Part shown: one piece after another, positions 43,801 to 54,548 of the stretch
Position numbering within the stretch: the first letter of the stretch is position 1
Layout: the number at the start of each line of letters is the position of its first letter
DNA from: Megamerina dolium
Lineage: Eukaryota; Arthropoda; Insecta; Diptera; Megamerinidae
Assembly: GCA_963854835.1 (NCBI GenBank)
Contig: OY978525.1
Location: forward strand, 59,904,855 to 59,968,854
DNA: 64,000 nt
Direction of reading: 5' to 3'
Notes under the pieces: generated by a model
Seen by the model: only the letters and a program-made list of their open reading frames with translations
Database searches by the model: none
Told to the model about the DNA's origin: nothing
Made by a program: the position numbers and the translations under genes

Positions 43801-43919
43801 ATGAGCTCGTATTGCTCGTAAGCACTATGTTTCTTAATTAAATCCCACACGAAAGTGGTAGCTTCCTGAATTACAATATCTGAGGAGATACTAACCTCCA
43901 TCAGAATATCCTGGAACAC
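40875..43919 (-). pseudogene. Element 4 Gag, interrupted by a LINE
   Basis: Minus strand from about 43919: a long heptad-rich coiled coil (43491-43919, 142 aa, ending in EENQKVRGH), then MRIDEITQMVSKL and a capsid-like stretch (about 43375-43140), the LINE at 41806-43128, then QFARQLPQESISAFARRLDE onward to three zinc-binding blocks (FCYKKGHTSDEC, FCIKCKQYGHEFNLSC, CFFCRKPGHRIADC at about 41120-41410). Frames shift near 41080 and 43490. The 48.7-47.1 kb gag of element 5 has the same order. Confidence 0.78.
41806..43128 (+). mobile_element. 5'-truncated LINE (RTE-like), copy 2
   Basis: Same family as 11565-12931, here on the plus strand. It is flanked by an 8-bp duplication GTATGTGT (41798-41805, 43129-43136) and ends in a GTAA-type repeat. 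It reads FEKIERLSGG, KNNKAAGADGLPDELFKTGG, CPVHKKGDPTICANYRGISL, a deletion, then LLAYADDIDIIGMNTR with an intact YADD, and the C-terminal DERMLGVFERKVLRKIF block with stops at 42421, 42888 and 43060. Its 5' end falls at the same base (GAGGAGATAGAGATG) as copy 1. Confidence 0.85.
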
Positions 43920-43994
43920 AAATCTATTTTTATGCCCTAGGGAACAATGGAATCCTAATACTGCGTTAAACGCTTAACGTAAAATATCTTGTCT

Positions 43995-44040
43995 TACAAG
44001 ATACTTCGCAGTATCCTTAGATACTGCGAAGTATCTTGTA
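43995..44040. repeat. Perfect 21-bp palindrome at the element 4 LTR/leader junction
   Basis: TACAAGATACTTCGCAGTATC, a 4-base loop CTTA, then the exact reverse complement. The inner arm is the normal leader (compare the leader of element 5 after its primer site). The outer arm is an inverted copy of it. A 12-bp direct repeat TATCCTTAGATA flanks the extra arm. The tRNA-Ser-type primer site expected here is missing. Confidence 0.8.
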
Positions 44041-45311
44041 TCCTTAGATATCTTATAGTCTAGGACTTACCCCTTTTTTTATTCTGTTGCTGCTTCCTGT
44101 AAATTTTATTTCCCCACACAATTACTTTTCACAGTTATTAAGTTTTTGATTTTCACGGTATAGTTTTATTGATTAAATGGTTTTTTCTTTCACAATGCGT
44201 TTTTTGAATACACATAATACTAGATTCTTTACAATTCAACTTTTGTTTTTAGGATGTAAAATCCTTTACAGTATACACTACAGATAACTAACTCGTTCTT
44301 CGAGTTATCTTAATTCACTTGATTCACTAATTTTCTGACTGCCTTCATTTCAGGCCATCTGTTAGTTTATATAGCCTAAAATATATATCATAATTTACAA
44401 TTTAACCCCATTTTAGTATAAAAGAATTTCTGAAGAAATGGCAATTTCTTCAGTAGGTCATAAATAAAAAAATAAATATGTGGCACTTAAAGCCCCAAAG
44501 GGCTCATTGGCCGAGCTTCTATTCCATTACTGTTGTGCGTCTTAAATTTTGGACAATATTAGAAGGGACCTACTTATTTTAGCCGGTTCCGAACGGCAGA
44601 ACACTTGTGACATCACTTTTTCTGAGCTTTGCCACAGAGTTCTTTTAGAAGCTTTTTCGTGGCAAGTTGTTACTGTCGGAAGAATTGCCAATTGCTTGCC
44701 GACAGGTGGGTACCATTCGAAAGAAAAATCTTATCGATATTAAATTTGTTATGCATCAGCCGGGGATTGAACCACGACCTACAGATCAGAAGGCGAACAC
44801 ACTAACCACTGAGCTACGGCACTCCTTCAGTAGGTCATACTTATAACTTATTTTTAGAAAGTCATCATTATTATTTGTAGTTAATACTTCTTGTTGTAAA
44901 TATTGTGCATGCGTTCAATATTACTTATTTTGTTTTTCTTTTTGGCTTTTATTTTCTTTTCACTGTGTATGGTTGTTGAATTATTTCATAATCATATAGC
45001 GAGGTACGATGACCGTTGGTTCTTTTTTATTGTTTATTCATTATTTTTCTTTTTCTTCGTTCTTAGTTTTTCATGATTGTGAAATTGTTCAACAATCATA
45101 CAGTGAAGTACGGTGACGCTGACCACGCATTTTTATAAATATACTACAACCCATTTTAGCCAATGATAATTTCATTATGCATAGTGTGTTGATTATCATT
45201 AATTAATGGTTACACATAATAAAGTAACATAATGATAGTAATAATATTACTATAACATTTGTAGTGAGTCAAAACGCATAAATTAGATGAGCATTATTTT
45301 GACTCACAACA
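44041..45311 (-). repeat. Element 4 LTR, right copy (5' LTR on the minus strand)
   Basis: Read on the minus strand from TGTTGTGAGTCAAA at 45311. About 910 bp after removing the SINE at 44463-44825. It diverges from the left copy by many substitutions and small gaps, so this element is not recent. It joins directly into the integrase of element 5. Confidence 0.72.
44463..44825 (-). mobile_element. tRNA-derived SINE, copy 2, antisense
   Basis: Same family as 27003-27383, reversed, with the tRNA-like head at the right (reverse complement GCCGTAGCTCAGTGG) and the A-rich tail at 44463-44479. Perfect 14-bp duplication TTCAGTAGGTCATA (44449-44462, 44826-44839). Confidence 0.88.
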
Positions 45312-46716
45312 TCTGTGACTAAAATTTTTGGTATGTTGTAATGTGTGATATCCTCGTTGTAGAAAGCTTTTGCTACTGTGCTAGATTCTGCATCAGGAAT
45401 AGGTACACAAATGAAAAATTTTGAAAAATCATTTTGAAAAGTATGAATGTACTTACTTCCCGATGTGGTTTCCGGGAGAATTCCCACCATGTCCATATAA
45501 ACCTCTTCAAATGGTCTTGAAGGCGTGACGGTCAATGACATTGGTATTTTGGTAAGCGTTGAAATTATGTTGATTTGGCATTTTTTACAATTTACATCTA
45601 TATAGTCTTCTAATTCTGTAATTACTTTTCAGCGCACCCTGATGTCCTCTTGATGGTGAATCGTGGAAATTGCGTAGTACCGTTATTATGTCCTTTTCAT
45701 TGGTAAGTAGCTCCCCATTTTCGTTTTCTGTATTTTCTGCCTTCTGAACCTGCACGTCGTCGGAATTTTCGAGATGAGCTCGATAGTTCTTCACAGCCCA
45801 CACGATGGCAAGGAATTCCCTTTTGATGTTGGAATACCTTTTTTCAGTATCACTAAACGCCCTGCTCACAAAGGCTATTGGTCTGTCTTTTCCAATTTCA
45901 CGTTGTGATAGAATTGCGTCTACAGCCTCGTTTCTGGCATCTGTTGTTAACACCAAAGGTTTAGAAAAATCTGGGTAGGCTAAAATTGACGGAGAGCAAA
46001 TTGCTTGCTTCAAATCTTCAAAAGCTTTCTGGTATTTTTCTGTCCATTCAAATTTCGCGTCTTTTCTGAGTAGCCATATTCTCAACAAATTCTCGGTAAT
46101 AATTTAATAAACCTAAAAATGCCTGAACATCTTTCTTATTTTTTGGCTCAGGAATTCTTTAACACATTCTACTTCACCAGGGTCTGGTAACACTCCTTCC
46201 TCAGTGCATTTATGGCCTAGGTAAATTATCTCTTTTCGTAGAAACTAGCACTTTTTTGTATTTAGCTTCAACTTATGTTTACGTAAAACTCCAAATACTC
46301 TTCGTAAACGCGATTCATGTTGTGCCAAGTTCCGACCATAGACGACGATGTCATCCAAATAACAAAATAATCTATACCTTGAAGTCCTGTTAGTTCATGG
46401 TTCATTAGGCTTTGGAAGGTGCCCAACACCATGAGCATTGAGTATTTTATGAGCTTGGTCGTATTCTTTAAAATTTAATTATATTAATTTTAAGTTTATT
46501 ATTTACAATATATGAATCTATATTCGTATTGAGCATTGGGACATAAACTGTGTTGTCCGTCACACTGCCCAATGTCTCACCTAAATATATTCCTGGAGAT
46601 ACTTCCTGCTTCTCTACTATAATTGTTTCGAAATTTGTATATACTTTAATGGGGACTACCTTCATAGTTCTCCCAGGTACTACTTCAACGGTTTGAGAGG
46701 TAAAGTCATCAAACAC
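45312..46716 (-). pseudogene. Element 5 Pol remnant (17.6/297-like)
   Basis: Minus strand: protease-RT linker (46716-46468, VPGRTMKVVPIKVYTNFE), a deletion of most of RT, the RT C-terminus (about 46420-46140, with RKEIIYLGHKCTEEG), RNase H (46088-45600, VLTTDARNEAVDAILSQ and EFLAIVWAVKNYRAHLE), then integrase (MDMVGILPETTSG; FSKFFICVPIPDAESSTVA) to 45312, where the element 4 LTR cuts it at the second catalytic aspartate (ILVTD). The rest of integrase is not found on the far side of element 4. Confidence 0.8.
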
Positions 46717-46719
46717 TGC

Positions 46720-48720
46720 TTTCTTTCACCGAAGAAAATCAGCTTCTTTTCATGGTATTGATAACCGATCAGTTTCATAAATTGTCTCTACCTAGGATAC
46801 CATCAGCAGGTATTGCGCTCTCTTCAGAGAATAAGTGTAGTTATAAAATCAAATCTTTAGTCCTCTCGTGTTGGACTGCTATTGACCCCAAAGTGGTGAC
46901 AATTCCTCCGAATGCACTACAAAGATTTTTCCTTAAATGTCGCTTCGTGCTAACAGATTCATCAATTACTGATGACAGTAATTACAGTAGCCATGTTTGT
47001 TATTACTGAATGGGAAAGATGGTTCAACAATCCCCCTGGTCGTTTGACTACCAACTTCCGCCATCTTGATATCTAACTTGGAGGATGTGTCAACAATCTC
47101 TAAAGACGCATGACTGACACCTTCCATTTCAACTAGCCTAATTTAGCAAAATTTTTGGGGTTCCCGGTTTATTGGCCGTACCTGGGCCCCCCTTAGTTTC
47201 CCTGGGTTTTTCCCATTCTTTGCGTTTATAACAGACGGCGATCCTGTGTCCCGGCTTCTTACAGAAAAAACATTTGGTCTCAGAATTTCCGCGATTAGGG
47301 CCTTTGCTTTCTTGACCGCCCTTACTAGGTGCAGGTGATTGATTGCCTTTTCCTTGTAACCTGTTGTTGCTAAAAGGTGTGCATAACAAGTTGAACTCAT
47401 GTCCGTATTTTTACACTTTATGTAGTAGGGCATGTTTTTTCTCTTAAAACAGTCGTCTCTGATGTGCCCTTTTTTGTCACAGAATAGGTAGGAACTTTCG
47501 TTTGGCTATTTTGTGGACCTACGTTATTATTTTTGTATTTCTTCATTCCGAGTGGCATCTTGTCATTTCTGTTCTGGTGAAATGCCACTGTATTACTGAC
47601 CTCAGTCTGTTCAATATCGTATGAATATAGTACTCCCATATTAAACGGATTGAACCCTTGTCTCCTCTGCTAATTCTTCTAACTTGCCCGTCTTACCGAG
47701 CATATGAGTTTTAGCAATGGTTCTTGAAGGCCCGACATACAAGATGTCTTCACATACCCCTCTAGCTCTTTTAACAACGCTTGGTCTCCGACCCCACCAT
47801 ATCTATTCTTAATACACTGTATCGCCGTGAATTTTAAATCACCTAATCTCTTGCAAAAACACGTATATCTTCCTGAGGTAGTTGGCGTGCGACTTGTATT
47901 TGATGCGTGAGCGGTTTCAGACGAACGGTCTTCAAATATGTGTTGCGCAGAAGTGTATACAATTCCTCTATATTAGCGAACTTCTTACTTAGCACCAAGT
48001 TATGAGCATCACCATATAGTCGCTGTTTTATACAAGCCACGAAATCTTCCAACTCGTCGGGTTTTATGGGTTTTCTTGCTAATTCGCACCCAGATATGAA
48101 CTGGTGTACTTCGGTCCTCAAATCTTTAGACTCAGCTCCAGTGAGTACTGGCACTAGTCTGCTGACGGTCTGTGCAATTTCGTCAATACGCAATTTTAGC
48201 TGTAATTCAGGTTGTACTTCTGGTTGTGTTTTTCGTACTGATGTACAGTGACGAAGAGGTGTCTCCTGTGCTAGGCAGCGTTCTCTTTCAAGATTCCTCT
48301 CGGGGTTCTAAGCCTTTTCTCTATAAATTCTTCTGAAATGCCCTTTTCTTTTAGTAAATCTTCTAACTCCTTATTTCTATTAAGAGTCTTAGATATCTCT
48401 ACTGCTAGCTGTTCCGCGTCGGATCCCTGTTTTGCGATCTGAGTTCGCAGAGCCCTAATTTGTATCTCTGCTGCCTCTAATCGTCTTTTTGTTTTACGGC
48501 TGCTTCAGCCTGGCTTTTCAATAGATCGTTTAACTCGGATAACGTGGCGTCTAATTCCTTTATTGGATTTAGTAACTTTCCGTGCTGTACCTTTGATTTT
48601 ATGAGCTGGAATTGTTCGTATGTGCTGTGTTGCTTAACCAAGCTTCACACGCAGTGGATTGATTCGGATATTTCAAGGTCTAGTTCTATTGCTAATGATT
48701 CATAGGTTTAAGTGTCCACT
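46720..48720 (-). pseudogene. Element 5 Gag and protease remnant
   Basis: Minus strand from about 48700: coiled-coil N-terminus with many frame breaks, capsid part (48193-47843, MRIDEIAQTVSRLVPVLTG; LPQEDIRVFA), linker (47640-47420), zinc knuckle CFFCKKPGHRIAVC near 47260, then badly decayed protease (46750-47010). The gene order equals that of element 4 and shows they are related families. Confidence 0.75.
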
Positions 48721-48812
48721 TGACTTTTGGTCAAACACACACTATAATTAGATCCTATACTGCGTTAAACGTTGAACGTAAAACACCTTGTATATACAAG
48801 ATATTTCGCAGT

Positions 48813-48830
48813 ATCCTACCGGCTGCGCCA
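48813..48830 (-). promoter_or_regulatory. Primer-binding site of element 5, tRNA-Ser type
   Basis: Minus strand TGGCGCAGCCGGTAGGAT, 3 nt inside the LTR. It resembles the tRNA-Ser site of 17.6/297-type elements. Confidence 0.75.
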
Positions 48831-48833
48831 AAA

Positions 48834-49313
48834 TGTTGTGTACTACTTTTCCACAACACTCACTAAATACCTGACAGCTAGAGTCAAGTATGTAGCGCAC
48901 AAGATTCGCTCCTAAACCTAAGCTCCTAAATATCCTTCTAGACTATAACACTGGTCACCTGAATAAAACAGTGTTAATTATACTTGCGCTTTTAGATCGT
49001 TCTTTATTCCTGGTACTTTTCACTTTTAGTTGTAATTACTTTACACCTTTATACTAATACACTTTTAAACTAATACTGGAGGGACAGTATTTTACAATTG
49101 CTTATGTGTGTACGTATGTACCCATTATGTGAGAAAGTAACTTTTTTATATTCACACACATGAGCAGTCCACGTGATTTTAGTTATCATGGATGTGTAAA
49201 CATTGTTGGTATGCTTACGTAAGTGCAGAACTACGAATTGTGTAGTAAAGTTCTTTGTCAGCTTTTTCACACCCAACTGCAACTCAGTTGGCTCAATGTT
49301 CTGGCATTCCACA
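48834..49313 (-). repeat. Element 5 5' LTR (minus strand)
   Basis: About 480 bp on the minus strand from TGTGGAATGCCAG at 49313 to GTACACAACA at 48834. It matches the plus-strand LTR at 61419-61969 in several blocks: GAGCCAACTGAGTT, AATTCGTAGTTCT, GATAACTAAAATCACGT and GTGTTGTGGAAAA. Confidence 0.8.
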
Positions 49314-49784
49314 ATTATAAGTAATATTGGTATGTGTATGATAAATATGTATTTCACAATTTCGAGAAATATGTCGCGATGCATGTGTGCATATTTGACA
49401 TTCTGGCTCCCAACACTCTCTAAAGAACAAACGAGTTGAGGGCTTAAACACATGTATTGAAGCCTATGACTACTATTATCCAGAAAGTAATCGGTTATGA
49501 TGGACCTTTTAATATGTCGAGTGCTGCGCGCATGTCTGACTACTATTATCCAGAAAGTAATCGGTTATGATGGACCTTTTAATATGTCGAGTGCTGCGCG
49601 CATGTCCCGCTGCGCAACACTGGGTTGTCTTGCAAATTCCAAGTATGCAGCCTGATAGTGTAATATCCCACATAGTACGCAGAGTTATAGAAAATTGAGA
49701 AATGAGAAAGAAAGAAATTATCTAGACTTTAAAATCAAGAAAAAGCTCGACTTAAAAAGTGGAGAAAAAGAAGTTGAAATAATG
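49314..49784. other. Non-coding spacer with a 70-bp tandem repeat
   Basis: No gene. It separates the element 5 LTR from the element 7 relic and contains the exact duplication listed next. Confidence 0.55.
49467..49606. repeat. Exact 2 x 70-bp tandem repeat
   Basis: The unit starts TGACTACTATTATCCAG and ends GCTGCGCGCATGTC. The second copy starts at 49537. I see no mismatch between the copies, so the duplication is recent. Confidence 0.9.
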
Positions 49785-51300
49785 TATTTGTTCACTGGTC
49801 CAATACTCTTCTGAGAGGGCATTTAAAAGACGAATGTTTACAATGTGTTCCTTGCTTTCGGCTCGTGAACAATGTTTGCACTCTGTGCTGCAGGGACGAC
49901 GCGATAAGGCATCAGCATTGCCATAATGATCTCGTATATGGTGCTCAATTGTAAAGTCGTAGCTTTGCAATTGCTCAGTCTATCGCGCTAGTTGACTTCT
50001 GGATCCTTGAATTGTAGTGCTGCATGGTCAGTAGTGAGATGGAATGGTTGTCCATACAGATACTTATGGAAGTGTTTCGCGCATTCCATTATTGCAAGTA
50101 GCTCTCTTCGCATTACGCAGTAGTTTCGCTCTGGTTTTGACAAAGTTTTGCTGTAGTAGGCTATCACTTTTTCTTGTCCATCTATTATCTGAGACAGTAC
50201 TCCGCCGGTTCAGTAGCCGCTCGCATCCGTTTCCAATATAAATGTTTTGCCAGGTATTGGGTATTGTTCTTTGAGCTGTTCGAAAGCCTTATCTTGTGTG
50301 TCACCACATTTGAATGTCTGGTTCTTTGTAAACTACTGGCTATGTTTGCAAAGCCGGGCACGAATCATCTGTAGTAGGTACACAGCCCCAGGAAACTTCT
50401 TAGATCATGCATATTTCTTTCACCGCTGCTATTTATCTCGTCGTCCATGTGAATGCCTTCCGTGGTTATCTTGTGATCGAGATATTGAACTTCACGTTTG
50501 AAAAAAGAGCACTTCTTTGAGTTCAGTTTCAGTCCAGCGGCTTCTATTCGTTAAAAAACCCCCTTTAATTTCGCTAAGTGTCGTGAAAATCTTTGCACAT
50601 CACAATAATATCGTCAAGGTATACCAAACACGTTTTCCAGTGCAGGTCTTTCAAGACACGTTCTATGAGATGCTCGAAAGTGACGGGTGCATTGCAAAGA
50701 ACAAACGACATCACTCTGAATTGCCATAGTCCATCACCAACGCTAAATGCAGTATTTTCTTTGTCTTTCTCCTTAAGTTCTACTTGCGAGTAGCCGCTCT
50801 CTAGATCGAGAGTTGAGAACCATTGTGCACCAGATAATGTGTCGAGAGTATCATCCATTCTAGGCAATGGATAGCTGTGACATCATTCAACTTACGGTAG
50901 TTCACACAGAATCGAGTACTTCCGTCTTTCTTCTTCACAAGCACTACTGGTGAACTCCACGGACTGGCTGATAGTTCGCTAACACCTTCCCTCCGCATAT
51001 CGGCAACGAGCTTTGTTACTTCATCTCTTCTAGCCAATGGAACTCTTCTGGACGTTTGGTGGATGGGTTTGGAATCGCCGGTATTTCATATTTCACTATA
51101 GCTGTTCTTCAGCCAGTTTTGCCTTTAGGTGCAAAAATTGACCAATGCTTCCTTACTGCTTGTAACGCCTTATTTTTCTGATGTTCAGTAAGCCCTTTAG
51201 TCCATTCTTGCATCTGCGCCATTGCAATTTCTTTGCCCGCATTGCTTCCAGTTCCTATTGACATTGACCGATTATTCGCCATCATTTAGTGTACATTCGA
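49785..51300 (-). pseudogene. Element 7: micropia-like pol relic, antisense
   Basis: Minus strand, related to element 2 but clearly another subfamily. [17 protein letters not shown] (51000), [39 protein letters not shown] near 50610. RNase H is in broken frames between 50500 and 49990. It then reads SYDFTIEHHIRDHYGNADALSRR (two short stretches) near 49950 and loses homology at about 49785, before integrase. Frequent frameshifts. Confidence 0.8.
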
Positions 51301-51321
51301 CAATCATATATATATATATAT

Positions 51322-52036
<715 letters not shown>

Positions 52037-52039
52037 ATC

Positions 52040-52932
52040 ACTTGGCGTTCCACTTCAACCATATCATCCGTTTCAGTTTTTAATTTTCGAACCTTATGTA
52101 TTGGACGATACATCAAACCAGCAGCTTCATATGTCAGCGCACTGCTAACAGTTTCTGCATAAGTCGCTCTCGGTTACATGATTGTTTGATTGATTGATTC
52201 ATTGTTGAAGAGTTTCGCCAGGAGTGTACCCTTGCTTTTAGTTCTACTCTGTGCAACTGGGTCATATAGCCAAAGTATCCATCAGTGCTTGATAATTGCT
52301 TCGCTGTCGTAAAACTGCTGTAAAACTTCCGCTGCATTACCTTTTAATGCAACAATGAATGCAGAAGTTTTTTCGTTATCACCCCAATGATTTGCTGGGC
52401 CGTTGTTTCAAATTGCTACTTAAAAAATCAAAAGCCGTGATTCCATCAAACGTTGGTGGTTTTAATTTGTATAATTTTGTTAATTCTCGAACGATTGTTG
52501 TAGTAGTTCCACTTAGTTCCAGTAAATTAAAGCGATTTTTCAGGTGTAGAATCTTCTTGTCCATTTTAACTAATTTTTCGCTTAGCTCTTGTACTTTCTG
52601 GTCAGTCTGATCCATTTTTTCTAAGAATTGCTTTTGATTATCTAAAGTGGCCTTGGTAAGCTATTCCTGCATGACGGTTTTCTTTAAATTTCTCTCGCAA
52701 CAGTGTAAGCATTCCCATTTTAGATTCTGTAGAATTTTATGACATTTACCTCCTAATTTCTGTAGAATCCTTCTTACGCTCAATAGAGTGTTAATCAAGT
52801 TTCTCATACATCTGCTGCATCATCGATTTCATAACACCATCATTTGGTCAGATGTGTCCGTTTTTTCCATTTTTTCAATAGCACCATCTGCAGCATGTTC
52901 TTCATAGAACTCATGTTCATCAACATTTACAC
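52040..52932 (-). pseudogene. Element 7 Gag remnant
   Basis: Minus strand: an acidic block with NVDEHEFYEEHA (near 52900), the coiled coil (DQTDQKVQELSEKLVKMDKK), KPPTFDGITAFDFL near 52440, then broken capsid with YGYMTQLHRVELKARV near 52250. The order matches element 2 Gag. The SAP end is cut off by the LINE at 52936. Confidence 0.75.
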
Positions 52933-52935
52933 CTT

Positions 52936-53377
52936 ACATATGGCGACGAAGTTTGAACAATTTCCACCTCAGATGAGAGAATGCTCGGAGTTTTCGAGAG
53001 AAAAATCCTACGCACAACCTTTGCACTTATTTGCGTTAGTGGCGAGTATCGAATAAAGTACAATCATGAGCTGTATGAGCTGTATGCCGACACTCACATA
53101 GTAAAGCGCATTAAAATTCAGCGACTGCGCTGGCTAGGTCATGTCGAGCGAATGGAAGAACACGCTCCGGCAAAAAATGTGTTATATTCGGACACAGAAA
53201 AGGTAAGCCCAACCTCAGGGCGAAAAGAACGAAGTACTGGAGAGACTGTCAGCGCTTGGAATCTGTAACTGGCGAAAGCTAAAGAAGCAAGAGTTTGCTG
53301 GCGAAGCATGCTATATTCGGCCTAAATCGATTTTCGGTTGTAATGACCACATAAGTAAAAATTAAGTAAGTAAATTA
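52936..53377 (+). mobile_element. 5'-truncated LINE (RTE-like), copy 3
   Basis: Only the last 440 bp: DERMLGVFERKILR, YNHELYELYADTHIVKRIK, LRWLGHVERMEEHAPAK, then the 3' end CGGCCTAAATCGA and a decayed GTAA tail near 53355-53375. It sits at the junction of elements 7 and 6. Confidence 0.82.
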
Positions 53378-54374
53378 TTACCAGAAATTTGAGAATTCGG
53401 CTAGTATGGCACTGCCAATCAACAAACTTCTCAGAAAAGACGCGAAATTTGAATGAACAGAAAAATGTCAGAAAGCTTTTGAAGATTTAAAGCAAGCAAT
53501 TTGCTCTTAATTGTCAATTTTAGTCTACCCAGATTTTTCTAAAACCTGTGTTAACAACAGTTGCCAACAACGAGGCTGTAGGTGCAATTCTATCGCAAGG
53601 TGAAATTGGAAAAGACAGACTTTGCAAGCAGGAAACTCAGTGATACTGAGAAAAGGATTGAAAAGGAATTCCTGATCATCTTATGGGCTATGATGAATTA
53701 CTGAGCTTATTTACTCGATAGACTCTTCATAATCTACCCGGACTACCAGCCACTACGAGGAATTGCAAACCTAAAGGACCAGACATCACGTTTGGCACGT
53801 TTCAGGCATAAATTATCCGAATTTGATTTTGGGATAATCTATAAACTAGATAAAGGTAATATAAATGCAGACGCACACAGCAGCGTACCACAGCCAGAAC
53901 CTCAAATAGCTATGGTTAAGACAATGGTATTGACCGACAAGCCTTCAAGACCATTTGAAAAGGTTTATATGGATATAGTGGGAAACGACATCGGGAAATA
54001 AGTACATTCTTACTTTTCAAGATGATTTTTCAAAATTTTTCATTTGTGTACCTATTCCTGATGCAGAATCTAGCACAGTAGCAAAGGCTTTCTACAACGA
54101 GGATATTACACCTTACAACATACCAACAATTATAGTCACAGATAATGGTACCCATTTTACATCAAAATTGTTCTCAGATTCATGCTAGATGCTAGTGTTA
54201 AAAATTGCAAATAACGCCATATCACCCACAACCAAACGGTTCTTTAAAAAGAAGTCACAGACCCTTAGAGGAATATCTTAGGAGCTTCGTTAAGGAATAT
54301 GGTTCAAAATGGGACCAGTGGTTAGCATCTGCAATGCATGTTCACAATAATACAGTACATACTACATACATACA
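53378..54374 (+). pseudogene. Element 6 Pol relic (17.6/297-like), RT end to integrase
   Basis: Plus strand, the same family as elements 4 and 5. Broken frames read ALPINKLLRKDAKFE, AFEDLKQAICS, VGAILSQGEIGK, then SRLARFRHKLSEFDFGIIYK, LTDKPSRPFEKVYMDIVG and, in integrase, VTDNGTHFTSKLFSD, PNGSLKRSHRPLEEYLRSFV and MHVHNNTVHT. The catalytic glutamate position reads K (SLKRSHR for SLERSHR). It stops at the MITE and pogo-like insertions and resumes at 56668. Confidence 0.78.
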
Positions 54375-54520
54375 TTTTCGGCTATAGCAAGCAAAACTGA
54401 AAAGATATTGAAAAACGGAAAATGTGCGTTAGAAAGCCTGTTTATTTGCTACATTTCCTTTTGCTGTAGCTACATTTCGTTTTGCTGTAGCTTGCCATGT
54501 TGCCGAGCTATAGCCGAAAA
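54375..54520. mobile_element. Small MITE D with 14-bp perfect TIRs
   Basis: TTTTCGGCTATAGC on the left and its exact reverse complement on the right, 146 bp. The interior has a 21-bp direct repeat (GCTGTAGCTACATTTC). Target duplication not clear. Confidence 0.6.
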
Positions 54521-54548
54521 ACCAAAACAACTTTTTTAACTATTCTTA

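Noticed and set aside
49467..49606. CRISPR-like or satellite array
   Set aside because: Only two units with no spacers between them.
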